Source of the DNA: Streptomyces flavotricini
GTDB lineage: Bacteria; Actinomycetota; Actinomycetes; Streptomycetales; Streptomycetaceae
Reading direction: 5' to 3'
Assembly: GCF_020639365.1 (NCBI RefSeq)
Contig: NZ_JAINUL010000001.1
Coordinates: 129,337-193,336 of the forward strand
Length of the DNA: 64,000 bases
Part shown: positions 1-8,064 of the stretch, piece after piece
Position numbering within the stretch: the first letter of the stretch is position 1
How the letters are laid out: every line of letters begins with the position of its first letter
Notes under the pieces: model-generated
The model's database searches: none
What the model was told of the DNA's origin: nothing
The model's input: the letters and a program-made list of their open reading frames with translations, nothing else
Position numbers and translations under genes: made by a program

Positions 1-22
1 GCCGGACCGCCCGCGGTCCGGC
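1..22. terminator. Perfect GC-rich palindrome at left edge
   Basis: Two 10-base arms (GCCGGACCGC and its complement) flank a 2-base centre. This fits the terminator hairpin of a gene that ends just outside the window. No T-run follows, as is common in high-GC actinomycetes. Confidence 0.5.
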
Positions 23-139
23 CGCTCGCCGCTTGGCACCCGAATCCCCCCTTTGCGTCCGCCGCCTCCAGCGAGTTCCCGGGGCCGACGTCCGCGATCA
101 GACTTCTTCCCTCCGCGATCTGACTGTTGAGGAGTACCG

Positions 140-943
140 GTGACCACCGAGCCCGGCACCATGCCCGCCGTCTTCGTCGGCCACGGCAGCCCCATGAACG
201 CCCTGGAGCCCAACGAGTGGACTTCAGGCTGGGAGGAGCTCGCCCGGTCCATGCCCCGCCCGCGCGCCATCCTGTCCGTCTCCGCCCACTGGTACGTGCC
301 GGGCGTCCGCGTCACCGCAGCCGAGCAGCCCCGCACCATCCACGACTTCGGCGGCTTCCCGCCCGCCCTGCACCAGGTGCAGTACCCCGCGCCGGGCTCG
401 GCGGAGCTGTGCCGCCGAGTGACCGAACTGCTCAGCCCGCAGCCGGTGGCCGCCGACCGGCACTGGGGTCTGGACCACGGCACCTGGTCACTCCTGGTCC
501 ACATGTATCCCGAGGCCGACATCCCCGTCGTCCAGCTCTCCGTGGACGAGAACCTCACCCCGCGCGAACACTACGAACTGGCCAAACGCTTGCGCCCGCT
601 GCGCGAGGAGGGAGTGCTGATCCTCGGCTCCGGGAACGTCGTGCACAACCTGCACACCTACGCCTGGGGCCTGACCCGCGACGAGCCCTTCGACTGGGGC
701 GTCCGCTTCAACCAACGGATCCGCGAAGCCGTCCCCGCCGGCCGCATCGACGAACTCGTCGATTACGAGCAGTGCGGCCAGGACGCCCTCCTGTCCGTAC
801 CGACCCCCGAGCACTACCTGCCGTTCCTGTACGTCATCGCCCAGTGCCGCCACGACGAAGGCATCCAGGAGCCGGTCACCTTCCCCGTCGACGGGTACGA
901 CGGCGGCGGAGCGATCTCCATGCTCTCCGTCCGCATCGGCTGA
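140..943 (+). CDS. LigB-family extradiol dioxygenase (4,5-DOPA dioxygenase type)
   Basis: A 267-residue protein of the class III extradiol dioxygenase fold, closest by motif to YgiD/DODA ring-opening enzymes acting on catechol-type substrates. The metal-site motifs are visible: GHGSPMNAL near the N-terminus, SAHWY near residue 50 and GSGNVVHNL near residue 175. Length matches the family (about 260-270). The GTG start at 140 follows GAGGAG at good spacing. It is the first gene of an apparent operon with a zinc macrodomain protein and a SirTM sirtuin, with only 8 bases before the next ATG. The family call is firm; the substrate and the link to ADP-ribosylation are not known. An active cytosolic enzyme is likely because no motif is missing. 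Confidence 0.9.
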   Translation: MTTEPGTMPAVFVGHGSPMNALEPNEWTSGWEELARSMPRPRAILSVSAHWYVPGVRVTAAEQPRTIHDFGGFPPALHQVQYPAPGSAELCRRVTELLSPQPVAADRHWGLDHGTWSLLVHMYPEADIPVVQLSVDENLTPREHYELAKRLRPLREEGVLILGSGNVVHNLHTYAWGLTRDEPFDWGVRFNQRIREAVPAGRIDELVDYEQCGQDALLSVPTPEHYLPFLYVIAQCRHDEGIQEPVTFPVDGYDGGGAISMLSVRIG

Positions 944-951
944 CGCCCACC

Positions 952-1059
952 ATGACCCCGAACGCCCTGCGCCTGGACGCCTACCGAGCCGCGATCGCCC
1001 TGAACACCCCGCCCCGGCCGCTCGCACCACCCGCGCCCACCGAGGAACGCGCACCCTGA
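952..1059 (+). CDS. Small ORF between dioxygenase and macrodomain gene
   Basis: A 35-residue frame opens with ATG eight bases after the dioxygenase stop and ends at TGA 1057-1059, overlapping the first codons of the macrodomain frame. Its sequence (LDAYRAAIALNTPPRPL) looks like an N-terminal helix rather than random shadow coding. It may be a leader peptide that couples translation, or the displaced N-terminus of the macrodomain protein separated from it by a -1 shift near 1050-1059. Which of these is true cannot be told from sequence alone. Confidence 0.4.
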   Translation: MTPNALRLDAYRAAIALNTPPRPLAPPAPTEERAP

Positions 1060-1871
1060 CCCGGACCGCGCTCCGGCTGCTGGCCGACGACCCGGCCGCC
1101 CCACGGCCCGGGCTGACCGCGAAGGACCAGGAACAGGCCGACGACACCCGCGCCCGGCTACTGCTGCGCACCGTAATGACCGTGCGCGCCCCCGGCCCGC
1201 TGCCCGACGGAGCCGCCAAGGTGCTCGACGCCCTGCTCGGCGGCGAACGCCTGGCGCGCACGGTCACCGACCCCGCGCGACTGCCGGCACTCGCCGACCA
1301 GCTGCCCACCACCTCCTACCGGGCGGCCGGCCGCACCACGCTCTGGCAGGGCGACATCACCACGCTCGCCGCGGACGCGATCGTCAACGCCGCCAACAGC
1401 GCGATGCTCGGCTGCTTCGTCCCCCTGCACCCGTGCATCGACAACGCCATCCACAGTGCCGCCGGGCCCGGACTGCGCGATGACTGCCACACCGTCATGG
1501 AACTCCAAGGCCACCCTGAACCCACCGGCACCGCCAAGATCATCGTACGGGGCGGGCGGCTGCCGGCCCCGTACGTCCTGCACTCCGTCGGCCCGATCGT
1601 CGACGGCACCCTGGGCCCGGATCACGGACAGGCGCTGGCATCGTCCTACCGCGCGTGCCTCGACCTCGCCGCCGAGACGGGCGGTATCCGCACGGTGGCG
1701 TTCTGCGGCATCAGCACCGGCGTCTTCGGCTTCCCCAAGGCACCGGCCGCCCGGATCGCACTGGACACCGTCGCCGACTGGCTCGACGAGCACCCCTGCG
1801 TCCTCGACCGCGTGATCTTCAACGTGTTCACGGACGACGACTACGCCACCTACCAGCACGCCCTGACCTAA
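1056..1871 (+). CDS. Zinc-containing macrodomain ADP-ribosyl hydrolase (SirTM-linked)
   Basis: The core motif reads NAANSAMLGCF, then PLHPCIDNAIH: the Cys/His pattern of the zinc macrodomains that travel with SirTM and remove ADP-ribose from proteins. A second ligand loop, GISTGVFGFP, lies near the C-terminus. The first ATG in frame is 1176, but the sequence before it (ADDTRARLLLRTVMTV) matches the conserved N-terminal helix of this family, so translation must begin earlier. No ATG, GTG or TTG exists in frame between 951 and 1056. The only nearby candidate is CTG at 1056, which overlaps the TGA of the preceding small ORF and sits after GAGGA, giving 271 residues, the usual family length. A frameshift from the upstream frame is the alternative. 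The next gene is the cognate SirTM. Confidence 0.85.
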   Translation: MTRTALRLLADDPAAPRPGLTAKDQEQADDTRARLLLRTVMTVRAPGPLPDGAAKVLDALLGGERLARTVTDPARLPALADQLPTTSYRAAGRTTLWQGDITTLAADAIVNAANSAMLGCFVPLHPCIDNAIHSAAGPGLRDDCHTVMELQGHPEPTGTAKIIVRGGRLPAPYVLHSVGPIVDGTLGPDHGQALASSYRACLDLAAETGGIRTVAFCGISTGVFGFPKAPAARIALDTVADWLDEHPCVLDRVIFNVFTDDDYATYQHALT

Positions 1872-1896
1872 CCCGCTCGAAGGAACCCCTACCGCG

Positions 1897-2790
1897 ATGA
1901 ACACCCACCGTGTCCCCGACCTGACGGCCGCCGCCCGCACCGTCCGCACCTGGCTGGGCGAGGCGGACAGGGTCCTGGTCACCGCAGGATCCGGACTGAG
2001 CGCCGCCGCCGGGTACGACTACGGCGACCAAGAGCGACTGAAGGAACTGTTCCCCGCCCTGCACCGGATGGGACTGCGCTCCCGCTACATCGTCGGCGTG
2101 CACCTGCCGCCCGCCCTGTGGTGGGGCTACTGGGCCGTCCACATCGACGACATCCGCTACACCCCGGGGCCGAACCCCCTCTACCAGCGACTGCGGGCGC
2201 TCGTCGCCGACAAGGAGCACTGGGTGATGACGTCCAACGTCGACGCCCCGTTCGCCCGCAACGGCTTCGCCCCGGAGCGGATCTTCACCCCGCAGGGCGA
2301 CTACGGCCACTACCAGTGCACCGTCCCCTGCCTGCGCACCACCTGGGACAGCCACCCGCTGGTGAAGGGGCTGCTCGCCGCGTACGACCCAGCCACCGGT
2401 GCGATCACCGACCCCGCCGCCCTGCCGCACTGCCCCAACTGCGGCGAGAACGTGGAGATCAACGTGCGGATCGGACCGCAGTTCGTCGACGAGCCCTACC
2501 TCCCGGCCGGCAACCGCCTCCAGGAATGGCTGAACAGCGCCGACAACGGCACCCGACTGCTGATCCTGGAGTTCGGAGCCGGATTCAACACCCCCGGCGT
2601 CATCCGGACACCCGGCGAACACCTCACCCGGCACCTCCCCAACACCCGCCTCGTCCGCATCAAGCCCAGCCACCCGCATACCCCCGCCGACCTCCGCGAA
2701 CAGGCCCTGCCCGTCCCGTTCGACACCGACCTCCTGCTCGACGCACTCGACAGCGGGCCGCACGACGCATGGGCCCCCTCGACGAGGTAG
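1897..2790 (+). CDS. SirTM, class M sirtuin (protein ADP-ribosyltransferase)
   Basis: A 297-residue sirtuin-fold protein of the microbial class M type, which uses NAD to ADP-ribosylate a partner rather than to deacylate. Visible features: the NAD loop GSGLSAAAG at about residue 31, an internal WWGYW segment, TSNVD in place of the usual sirtuin TQNID, a PQGDYGHYQC segment where the classical catalytic His is replaced by Gln (a known SirTM trait), and the zinc Cys sets (YQCTVPC and CPNCG). The start is ATG 1897 after GAAGGA, 25 bases after the macrodomain stop. In firmicutes and fungi the pair modifies a lipoylated GcvH-like protein; no GcvH-L or lipoate ligase gene is present here, so the target is open. 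Confidence 0.9.
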   Translation: MNTHRVPDLTAAARTVRTWLGEADRVLVTAGSGLSAAAGYDYGDQERLKELFPALHRMGLRSRYIVGVHLPPALWWGYWAVHIDDIRYTPGPNPLYQRLRALVADKEHWVMTSNVDAPFARNGFAPERIFTPQGDYGHYQCTVPCLRTTWDSHPLVKGLLAAYDPATGAITDPAALPHCPNCGENVEINVRIGPQFVDEPYLPAGNRLQEWLNSADNGTRLLILEFGAGFNTPGVIRTPGEHLTRHLPNTRLVRIKPSHPHTPADLREQALPVPFDTDLLLDALDSGPHDAWAPSTR

Positions 2791-3370
2791 CCCAGACGTC
2801 GAACAGGACTTGGCTCCAGGGCCTCGCCGATCTCGTCGTCTGCGACGGACGCCAGCGGCCGACCCATGGCGGGCCGCTCTCCGGTCTTGCCCACCCGCGC
2901 CCGAAGCCGCGGACCGTATTCGAGGCGCCTCGATGTATCGCCGCCGTCGGCGACTCGCTAGCAGCGGACGACGACCAGGTCGCCGCCGAGCCTGCCAGGA
3001 GCGCCGCATGAGGAACCGGCACGGGTCACGGCTACGCTCGCACCTATTCACGACCAGGACATGTCGACCGATGCACCGTTTCGACACTTCACCCAGACGC
3101 ACCTGGCTACTTCATCGCCTACGAGGGGTGACGCTGCTCCCGCCGGTAGCCGCCGAATCACGTGACCAGGGCCCCTGTTCGACCAGCATCCCTCAAGACC
3201 GGAACGACAACAGCCACTTACTGATGGTTTCAGAATGAGGTCGTGAGGCGGCGAAGGCGTAGGGGGCGCCGCCGGATGAAGCAAGGACCTGTCCGGTCTG
3301 CCCCATGCAATTCTGTCTCGCTGACTGACCCACGACGGCCGGCAGCCGCGCAGACTCACCCGTAGGCACC
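2791..3370. other. Intergenic stretch with no gene I can support
   Basis: Several frames stay open here but they lack recognisable domains, good ribosome sites and sensible codon pattern. The only structured element seen is the solo IS end at 3218-3275. Confidence 0.5.
3218..3275. repeat. Solo end of an IS5-type element related to the IS at 3780
   Basis: After a TTA triplet, CTGATGGTTTCAGAATGAG and the following GGCGGCGAAGGC match the left terminus of the complete element at 3780. Behind it on the minus strand is a scrap resembling the last residues of that transposase. The other end is not present nearby, so this is a leftover of an older, related insertion. Confidence 0.7.
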
Positions 3371-3712
3371 GTGCATAGTGTGCTCATGGATCGATTCGCG
3401 GGTCAGGCCCGCCTTGAATGGTGGGCCAATCACGCGACGTGCCTTGAGGAGTACGACATCGACATCACCGTCACTGTCGACGCGGTCGGCAAGTGGCGGG
3501 CAACCGGGCGGCATGCCAGCGCCCTTGACGCGACCCAACGCGAGGGCTGGGACTTCCTCATGGAGATGGATCCCCACTTCTCCATTGCGTTTCCCGGTGA
3601 GGACCGCGGCCGGATCACGGTGCGCGTCGTCGAGGCCGAGGATGGAACCCTCACACTTCTGGAGGCACCGGACTGGGACGGCTCGGTGAGCGTCACCTTC
3701 GACCTCAGCTGA
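3371..3712 (+). CDS. Hypothetical protein, 113 residues
   Basis: A compact acidic protein with alternating hydrophobic strands (DIDITVTVDAVGKWRATG, then RITVRVVEAEDGTLTLLE), probably an all-beta or alpha/beta domain. No known family was recognised and there is no signal peptide or membrane segment. GTG 3371 gives the longest form; ATG 3386 is also in frame and would start at MDRFAG. Neither start has a strong ribosome site. It lies between a solo IS end and a complete IS, so it may have been left isolated by rearrangement. Regular third-position GC supports a real gene. Confidence 0.6.
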   Translation: MHSVLMDRFAGQARLEWWANHATCLEEYDIDITVTVDAVGKWRATGRHASALDATQREGWDFLMEMDPHFSIAFPGEDRGRITVRVVEAEDGTLTLLEAPDWDGSVSVTFDLS

Positions 3713-3779
3713 GTTCAGCTCGGAAGGACAGCAAATCGACTGCGCCACCCTGCTACCGACTCCGGTGCGTCGCCCTTTA

Positions 3780-4663
3780 CTGATCTTTCAGAATGAAGCT
3801 CGGAGGCGGCGAAGGCATATGAGGCTGCAGGCCAGTTCGAGCAGGCCCTGGTGGAGATCTGCGTGTCGTTCGTAGCGGATGCGGAGCCGCTTGAACTGAT
3901 GCAGCCAGGCGAAGGTGCGCTCGACCACCCAGCGCACCTTGCCCAGTCCCGAGCCGTGCGCGACGCCGCGCCGGGCGATCATCGGCTTGATGCCGCGCTT
4001 GCACAGCAGACGGCAGTACTTGTCGAAGTCGTAGCCCCGGTCGGCGTACAGGCGTCGGGGCTTGCGGCGGGGGCTCCTCGTAGACCCCGAATCGCTGGGA
4101 CTGCGTCCAGTAGCGGCAGCAGCTGTGTGACGTCATGTCGGTTTCCGCCGGTGAGCGTGACGGCGAGCGGGGTGCCGTGGCGATCGACGATCAGATCGTG
4201 TTTGGAGCCGGGACGGGCGCGGTCGACGGACGAGGGGCCGATGTGATCCCCCTTTCAGGGCCCGGACATGCGACCCGTCCACGGCGCAGTCGTCCAGGCC
4301 GAGAAGGTCAGCGCGGCGTAGTTCGGTCAGTAGGGTGGCGTGCAGACGCGGCCAGACGCCGGCCTCGGTCCAGTCCCGTAGCCGGCGCCAGGCCGTCACG
4401 CCGGAGCAGCCCACGGTCTCGGCCGGGACATCGCGCCAGGCGACACCGGTCCGCAACACGTACATGACGCCCGCGAGGGCGGCCCGGTCGGGAACGCGCA
4501 GTCGACCCGGGGAGCGATGGCGCCGTGCGGGCGCAGGCGGCAGAAGCGGGGCCACCCGCTCCCACAGGTCATCCGGAACAAGATCAGCACGCACCCTGGA
4601 CACCCTGCTGACCAAGATCACGGAGCGCAAGACCCACAGCCGAACTCATTCTGAAACGATCAG
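3780..4663 (-). mobile_element. IS5-family insertion sequence with TTA target duplication
   Basis: An 884-bp element bounded by imperfect inverted repeats. The left end reads CTGATCTTTCAGAATGAAG and the complement of the right end reads CTGATCGTTTCAGAATGAG. TTA flanks both sides (3777-3779 and 4664-4666), the short target duplication expected of IS5-group elements, so the insertion itself is intact. The transposase inside is spread over three frames. Confidence 0.85.
3788..4630 (-). pseudogene. IS5-family DDE transposase, split by two frame changes
   Basis: The N-terminal part (from 4630) holds LVPDDLWERVAPLLPP and the first catalytic Asp in AVDGSHVRALKGG. At the AAAGGGGGATC run (near 4248) the frame must shift to continue as DHIGPSSVDRARPGSKHDL, where two-ORF IS5 relatives are thought to use programmed frameshifting. 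A second shift near 4075 is needed to read PRRKPRRLYADRGYDFDKY with the second Asp. The last frame gives the Glu in VVERTFAWLHQFKRL and ends at 3788. The first shift may be physiological. The second, at a run of Cs, looks disabling, so this copy is probably inactive unless a helper supplies transposase. Confidence 0.85.
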
Positions 4664-4725
4664 TTAGAGCCCTGAGGTGTCTGGATAGCCCCGTTCGCGA
4701 GAGAGTCAGGCCCCGAGGCGACCAC

Positions 4726-5136
4726 ATGTTCCTCTCAGCTGCCTACGATGTGGACATGCCATCGTCTGGGATCGCTCCGGAAAGCCGTCAAGGGGTAAGA
4801 GGATCGACTGGCCTGGCGCCTGCACGAGCGGATCGGATCATCAGAGCACTGTCGTGGTGGTGGGCATCTGCACCCCTCCTTCTGTTCGCCCCGGCGATCG
4901 CGTATGCGATGGGGTTGCCGGACGTACGACGAGAGGTCGGCTGGATGTTCGGCCTGATGGCGCTGTTCACTGCCGCGCTCGCGCCGACAGCGGGCTTGGT
5001 GGTGGCTCAGGTCTGGGACCGGCGTGAGGCACGCGGACGTTTCCTGCTCATGGCCGCGGTGTCCAGTGTGCCGCTTCTCTTCTTCTTGTTCTTCGGAGTG
5101 CTGTTCCCCGAGTGCCCCGACGGGTACCGCTGCTAA
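4726..5136 (+). CDS. Small integral membrane protein, unknown function
   Basis: A 136-residue protein with three likely membrane helices: WWASAPLLLFAPAIAYAMG (about residues 46-64), GWMFGLMALFTAALAPTAGL (81-100) and FLLMAAVSSVPLLFFLFFGV (115-134). A short charged loop, DRREARGR, separates the last two and a Cys pair ends the protein (PECPDGYRC). Start ATG 4726 has a GAGG site; MPSSG at 4756 is a shorter option. No family recognised. It stands alone between the IS and a dispersed repeat. Confidence 0.65.
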   Translation: MFLSAAYDVDMPSSGIAPESRQGVRGSTGLAPARADRIIRALSWWWASAPLLLFAPAIAYAMGLPDVRREVGWMFGLMALFTAALAPTAGLVVAQVWDRREARGRFLLMAAVSSVPLLFFLFFGVLFPECPDGYRC

Positions 5137-5154
5137 ACGATGCCGGCGCTGATC

Positions 5155-5265
5155 CTGCGCCGGCCTTCTATGTCCGCGGGTCCGACCGGAATGCCGTCGG
5201 GACCACGGGGATCGCGGATGCTTGACCGGAGACCACCCCACTATCGAAGTCCTGCGCCACCCGGA
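5155..5265. repeat. Dispersed repeat, copy 1 (second copy at 46526-46635)
   Basis: About 110 bases shared with 46526-46635. Both copies begin CTGCGCCGGCC, contain GGGGATCGCGGATGC and TGACCGGAGACCACC, and end near a CCCGGA. Indels are few, so the copies are recognisable by eye. There is no clear terminal inverted repeat. Its nature (mobile remnant or conserved noncoding element) is not known. Confidence 0.65.
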
Positions 5266-5389
5266 CCCACCCGCAGGCCGGTCCCGTGCGAGCTGCGGGC
5301 AGGGCAAGCTCCTTGCCTGTTTGGGAAAGCATCCAGCGGTCATACGGGGCCCTGTAAGGCGTATTCCACAGGACAGGGAGTGATCAGCT

Positions 5390-5563
5390 GTGTCTGGTGA
5401 GCAGAAGGCCGAAGCGAAGGGTGAGCAGGCCAAGGGCAAGCTCAAGGAGACCACTGGGCGCCTGACGGGCAACGAGCGATTGACCGCCGAGGGCCGCGCG
5501 GAGCAGGCCAAGGGCGATGCCCGCGAGGCCAAGGAGAAGGTCAAGGACATCTTCAAGCACTGA
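5390..5563 (+). CDS. CsbD-like stress protein
   Basis: A 57-residue, highly charged, Ala/Lys/Glu-rich protein of the CsbD family, which accumulates in the cytoplasm under general stress. It has the characteristic tandem pattern KAEAKGEQAKGKLKETTG followed by a second, similar half (AEQAKGDAREAKEKVKD). Length is normal for the family (about 55-65). Start GTG 5390 follows GGGAG with 9 bases spacing. A strong hairpin terminator follows 18 bases after the stop, so it is a single-gene unit. Such genes are usually under alternative sigma factor control; I did not find a convincing promoter. Confidence 0.9.
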   Translation: MSGEQKAEAKGEQAKGKLKETTGRLTGNERLTAEGRAEQAKGDAREAKEKVKDIFKH

Positions 5564-5580
5564 GACTCCCGCCTCGTGCG

Positions 5581-5615
5581 ACGGGGCCGGGACCGCAGCA
5601 GCGGTCCCCGCCCCG
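5581..5615 (+). terminator. Terminator of csbD-like gene
   Basis: Inverted repeat with arms ACGGGGC(C)GGGACCGC and its complement around a 4-base loop, followed by TTTCT. Confidence 0.75.
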
Positions 5616-6845
5616 TTTCTCGTGTGCCGGTGGCGCCGGTCAGGCGGCGGGCTCGGGCTGGCGCAGCTGCGCGTGGCAGAAGAGGTGGGCGTAGCCGTCG
5701 GGGAGCTGGCGGAGAATCCAGGCAAGGAGGTCGGGACCAGCGCGGCGCGTAACGACGGCGAAACATCCGCCGGGCTGCACGGCACAGCACGGGTTACGCC
5801 GCCACCGCCTCCACGACCGGCTCTGAACCGGCTGGCATGTGTGCCCCCGCCGCCCTCCATGACCGCCGCCGGACCCGGCTCTGCAACACGGGCAGGTGAT
5901 GCGCTCTGGAGCAGACCACAACTCGCGCACGTTCAGCAGAGCTGCCCCACCAGAGGAGCCGCTTTCGCGGACGCCGGACCTCGGTCCGTCGGTGGTTGGG
6001 CGGCCCGGTGCTACTGCCGCCAGAGCGCTCTGGTCACCGGGCCTCGCCCGCGCACGCCCTATCGACGCGGACTGAGCCCGACCCTAGCCCCGGCCACCCA
6101 CCACCCGGCACCACAAGCACAGCGTTCGGCGTCGTGAGTGACATGCGGCGGCGCGGGTTGACCCCGACGCTGACACCGGCCGCTCCCACCGGTGCCCGCG
6201 GCCGCTCCACATCGCCGCGCCCTCCACCTTCTCGCACCCCCGTGCCGTCCACCGGCAAAGAGTCCGGCTGCCGCAGCTGACGAGTCCCCGGCCCAAAGCC
6301 GGTCGAACGTCGCCCGCGCCCTGGCCTGCCGGCACGAGAACCAGCCGGACCGGCGAGTGCCGTTCGCCTGCCCCCGAACAGCCGGCCCGCCGCAGCCCAC
6401 CTGTACGAGGGGCGCCCGCCGCCTGCAGCCACGCCGGAGTCCGCTGCATCGCGCCTCTGATCCCGCCCTCCCCTCCCACCGACAGCAGGCGGGCGGTAAC
6501 GGCTTCCAGAAAGGAGCGTGATCACCGTAAACGGGACCCCGTGGTCGACGCAGACCGCGTCACCCTCATGGACGTCGCCGGACTGTGCACCTCCTGAACA
6601 TGCACCAGCACACCGAGCGCGTCGGCCTGCGCATCCGGGTCACCGGGCTGGCAGGCCAAACCCCGGCAGTACATGGCCGAACTCACCCCATATCCCGGGG
6701 TCACGGCGGGGCAACCGGAGAACGGTACGCGACAGGCGGCTTCCGTCGGCTCAGCACGGCCGGGCCGATCACGCTGGGACCAAGGCGGGCTTCACCGCCG
6801 GACGGCTGCCGCACCCCTGAGCCGGCGGCCACAGCCGCTGCACGG
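5616..6845. other. Long stretch without a supported gene
   Basis: Most open frames here are low-quality arginine- and proline-rich translations. On the minus strand 5640-5800 reads CFAVVTRRAGPDLLAWILRQ and ends QLRQPEPAA, which looks like the tail of a once-real unknown protein. A repeat shared with 26984-27080 lies at 5998-6090. Nothing else was seen. Confidence 0.45.
5998..6090. repeat. Diverged dispersed repeat, copy 1 (second copy 26984-27080)
   Basis: Both copies start GGGCGGCCCGGTG, share CACCGGGCCTC and GCACGCC in the middle, and end CCGACCCTAGC. Similarity is partial, with substitutions and small indels. No coding frame is conserved convincingly. Confidence 0.45.
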
Positions 6846-6888
6846 CCGGCGCCCCCCGAGTGACCTGGGGTCACTCGGGGGGCGCCGG
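6846..6888 (-). terminator. Strong hairpin at end of LuxR-type remnant
   Basis: Near-perfect palindrome with arms containing GCCCCCCGAGTGAC around a 4-base loop. It overlaps the stop codon (6871-6873) of the minus-strand regulator remnant and would end its transcript. Confidence 0.7.
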
Positions 6889-8064
6889 TCCGTTCTGGCC
6901 CGGGGCCGCGGCGGAGCGGGCCGCCGCGAGTTGGGTGCGCGAGCGGACGCCGAACTTGCGGTAGACGCGGCTCAGCATGCCCTCCACCGCCTTGACGGAG
7001 AGGAACATCTGCTGGGCCGCCTGCTGGTTCGTGGCCCCTTGGCAGATGGGGTCCGCCGGCCGCGACTCGGACTCGGTCAGCCTGCGTGTGCCCGGGGCCG
7101 GGCCGCCCGGGGGCGACCCCGGTCCCGCTCCGCCCGCCCGGTCGAGCAGCTCGCGCGTGAGTTCCTGCCACGGGCGGGCGCCGGTGTCGTCGAAGACGGC
7201 CCGGGCCGCCTCCCACGCCGCGCGGGCTGCAGCCTGGCGTCTGCGGGCCCGTTCGACCCGGCCCAGCGCGAGGAGCGTACGGGCCTGCTCCAGGGGCAGG
7301 CCCAGCTGCTCGAAGGCGGCCGCCGTGCGGTGGAGCTTCCCACTCGCCTCCTCCGCGGCTCCGCCGCGCGCCAGCAGGATCGCATGGGCGCGGTCCAGCG
7401 CCGACCCCGGTCCCGAACCGGCCCCGGCCGGTCCCACCAGGAGCCGTGCGCGCTCCAGCAGTTCGCGGGCCAGGTCGAGCCGGCCCGCGCAGGTGAAGGC
7501 TTCCAGGGCGTCCGGCTGCCAGCGGAACATGCCCGGGTCGGCCGACGGGACGTGCCGCTCGGCCTCTGCGACGGCCCTGAAGGAGGCCACGGCGTCGGCG
7601 ACGTCCCCGGTGTGCAGCTGGACCGCGCCCAGGACCCAGAGATTGCGCGACACGTACAGTCCGTCGCCCTCCTCCTGTGAGGCGCGGGCCCCGCGGGACG
7701 CGGTGCGCAGGGCGGCCGCGAAGGATCCGGCGGCGCTCGGCGTCAGCGCCGCGGTGTACCAGGCGGGGCCCATGGACAATCCAGCTCCGGTGGACAGCCG
7801 TACGGCCTGATCGGCCCACGCCAGCGCCGGGGCGCACGCCCCGAGCCGGGTGTCGACCTCCCTGGCCGGGACCCCGCCCGGTGCGTCCCCGCCCCCGCCG
7901 GGGCAGAGCCAGGCCTTCCCCGCCTGTGGGTGAAGTCCGCTACGCCACGCGCACGCGGGCTGGACTCCTTCGGCATCCCTCCAGGCCCTGGCTGCGCTCC
8001 GACCTTGATCCCGGTGCGACCGGGGCTGTCTGCACGCCCCACTGGGTCTATTCGGCCCAGGCAT
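6871..8064 (-). pseudogene. LuxR-family regulator, N-terminally truncated
   Basis: The C-terminal end is a LuxR-type helix-turn-helix (SVKAVEGMLSRVYRKFGVRS, then QLAAA) preceded by helical TPR-like repeats (ALDRAHAILLARGG, LPLEQARTLLALGRVERA). Large LuxR/MalT-type proteins carry an AAA/NB-ARC ATPase domain of several hundred residues in front of this; it is absent. Homology seems to begin near 7863 (DTRLGACAPALAWADQA), and the first 67 or so residues of the open frame look like unrelated sequence. In the helix-turn-helix, ESRPADPI replaces the usual ERRVADL-type helix, a sign of relaxed selection. Probably a dead remnant; the frame runs into the 3' end of the neighbouring reductase. Confidence 0.75.

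Noticed and set aside
1828..3102. A 424-residue minus-strand open frame
   Set aside because: Antisense to SirTM; no motif, and the plus-strand gene has all family residues.
6034..6525. Minus-strand frames of 110-160 residues
   Set aside because: Very Arg/Gly-rich, no start signals and several mutually overlapping frames, typical of noncoding high-GC DNA.
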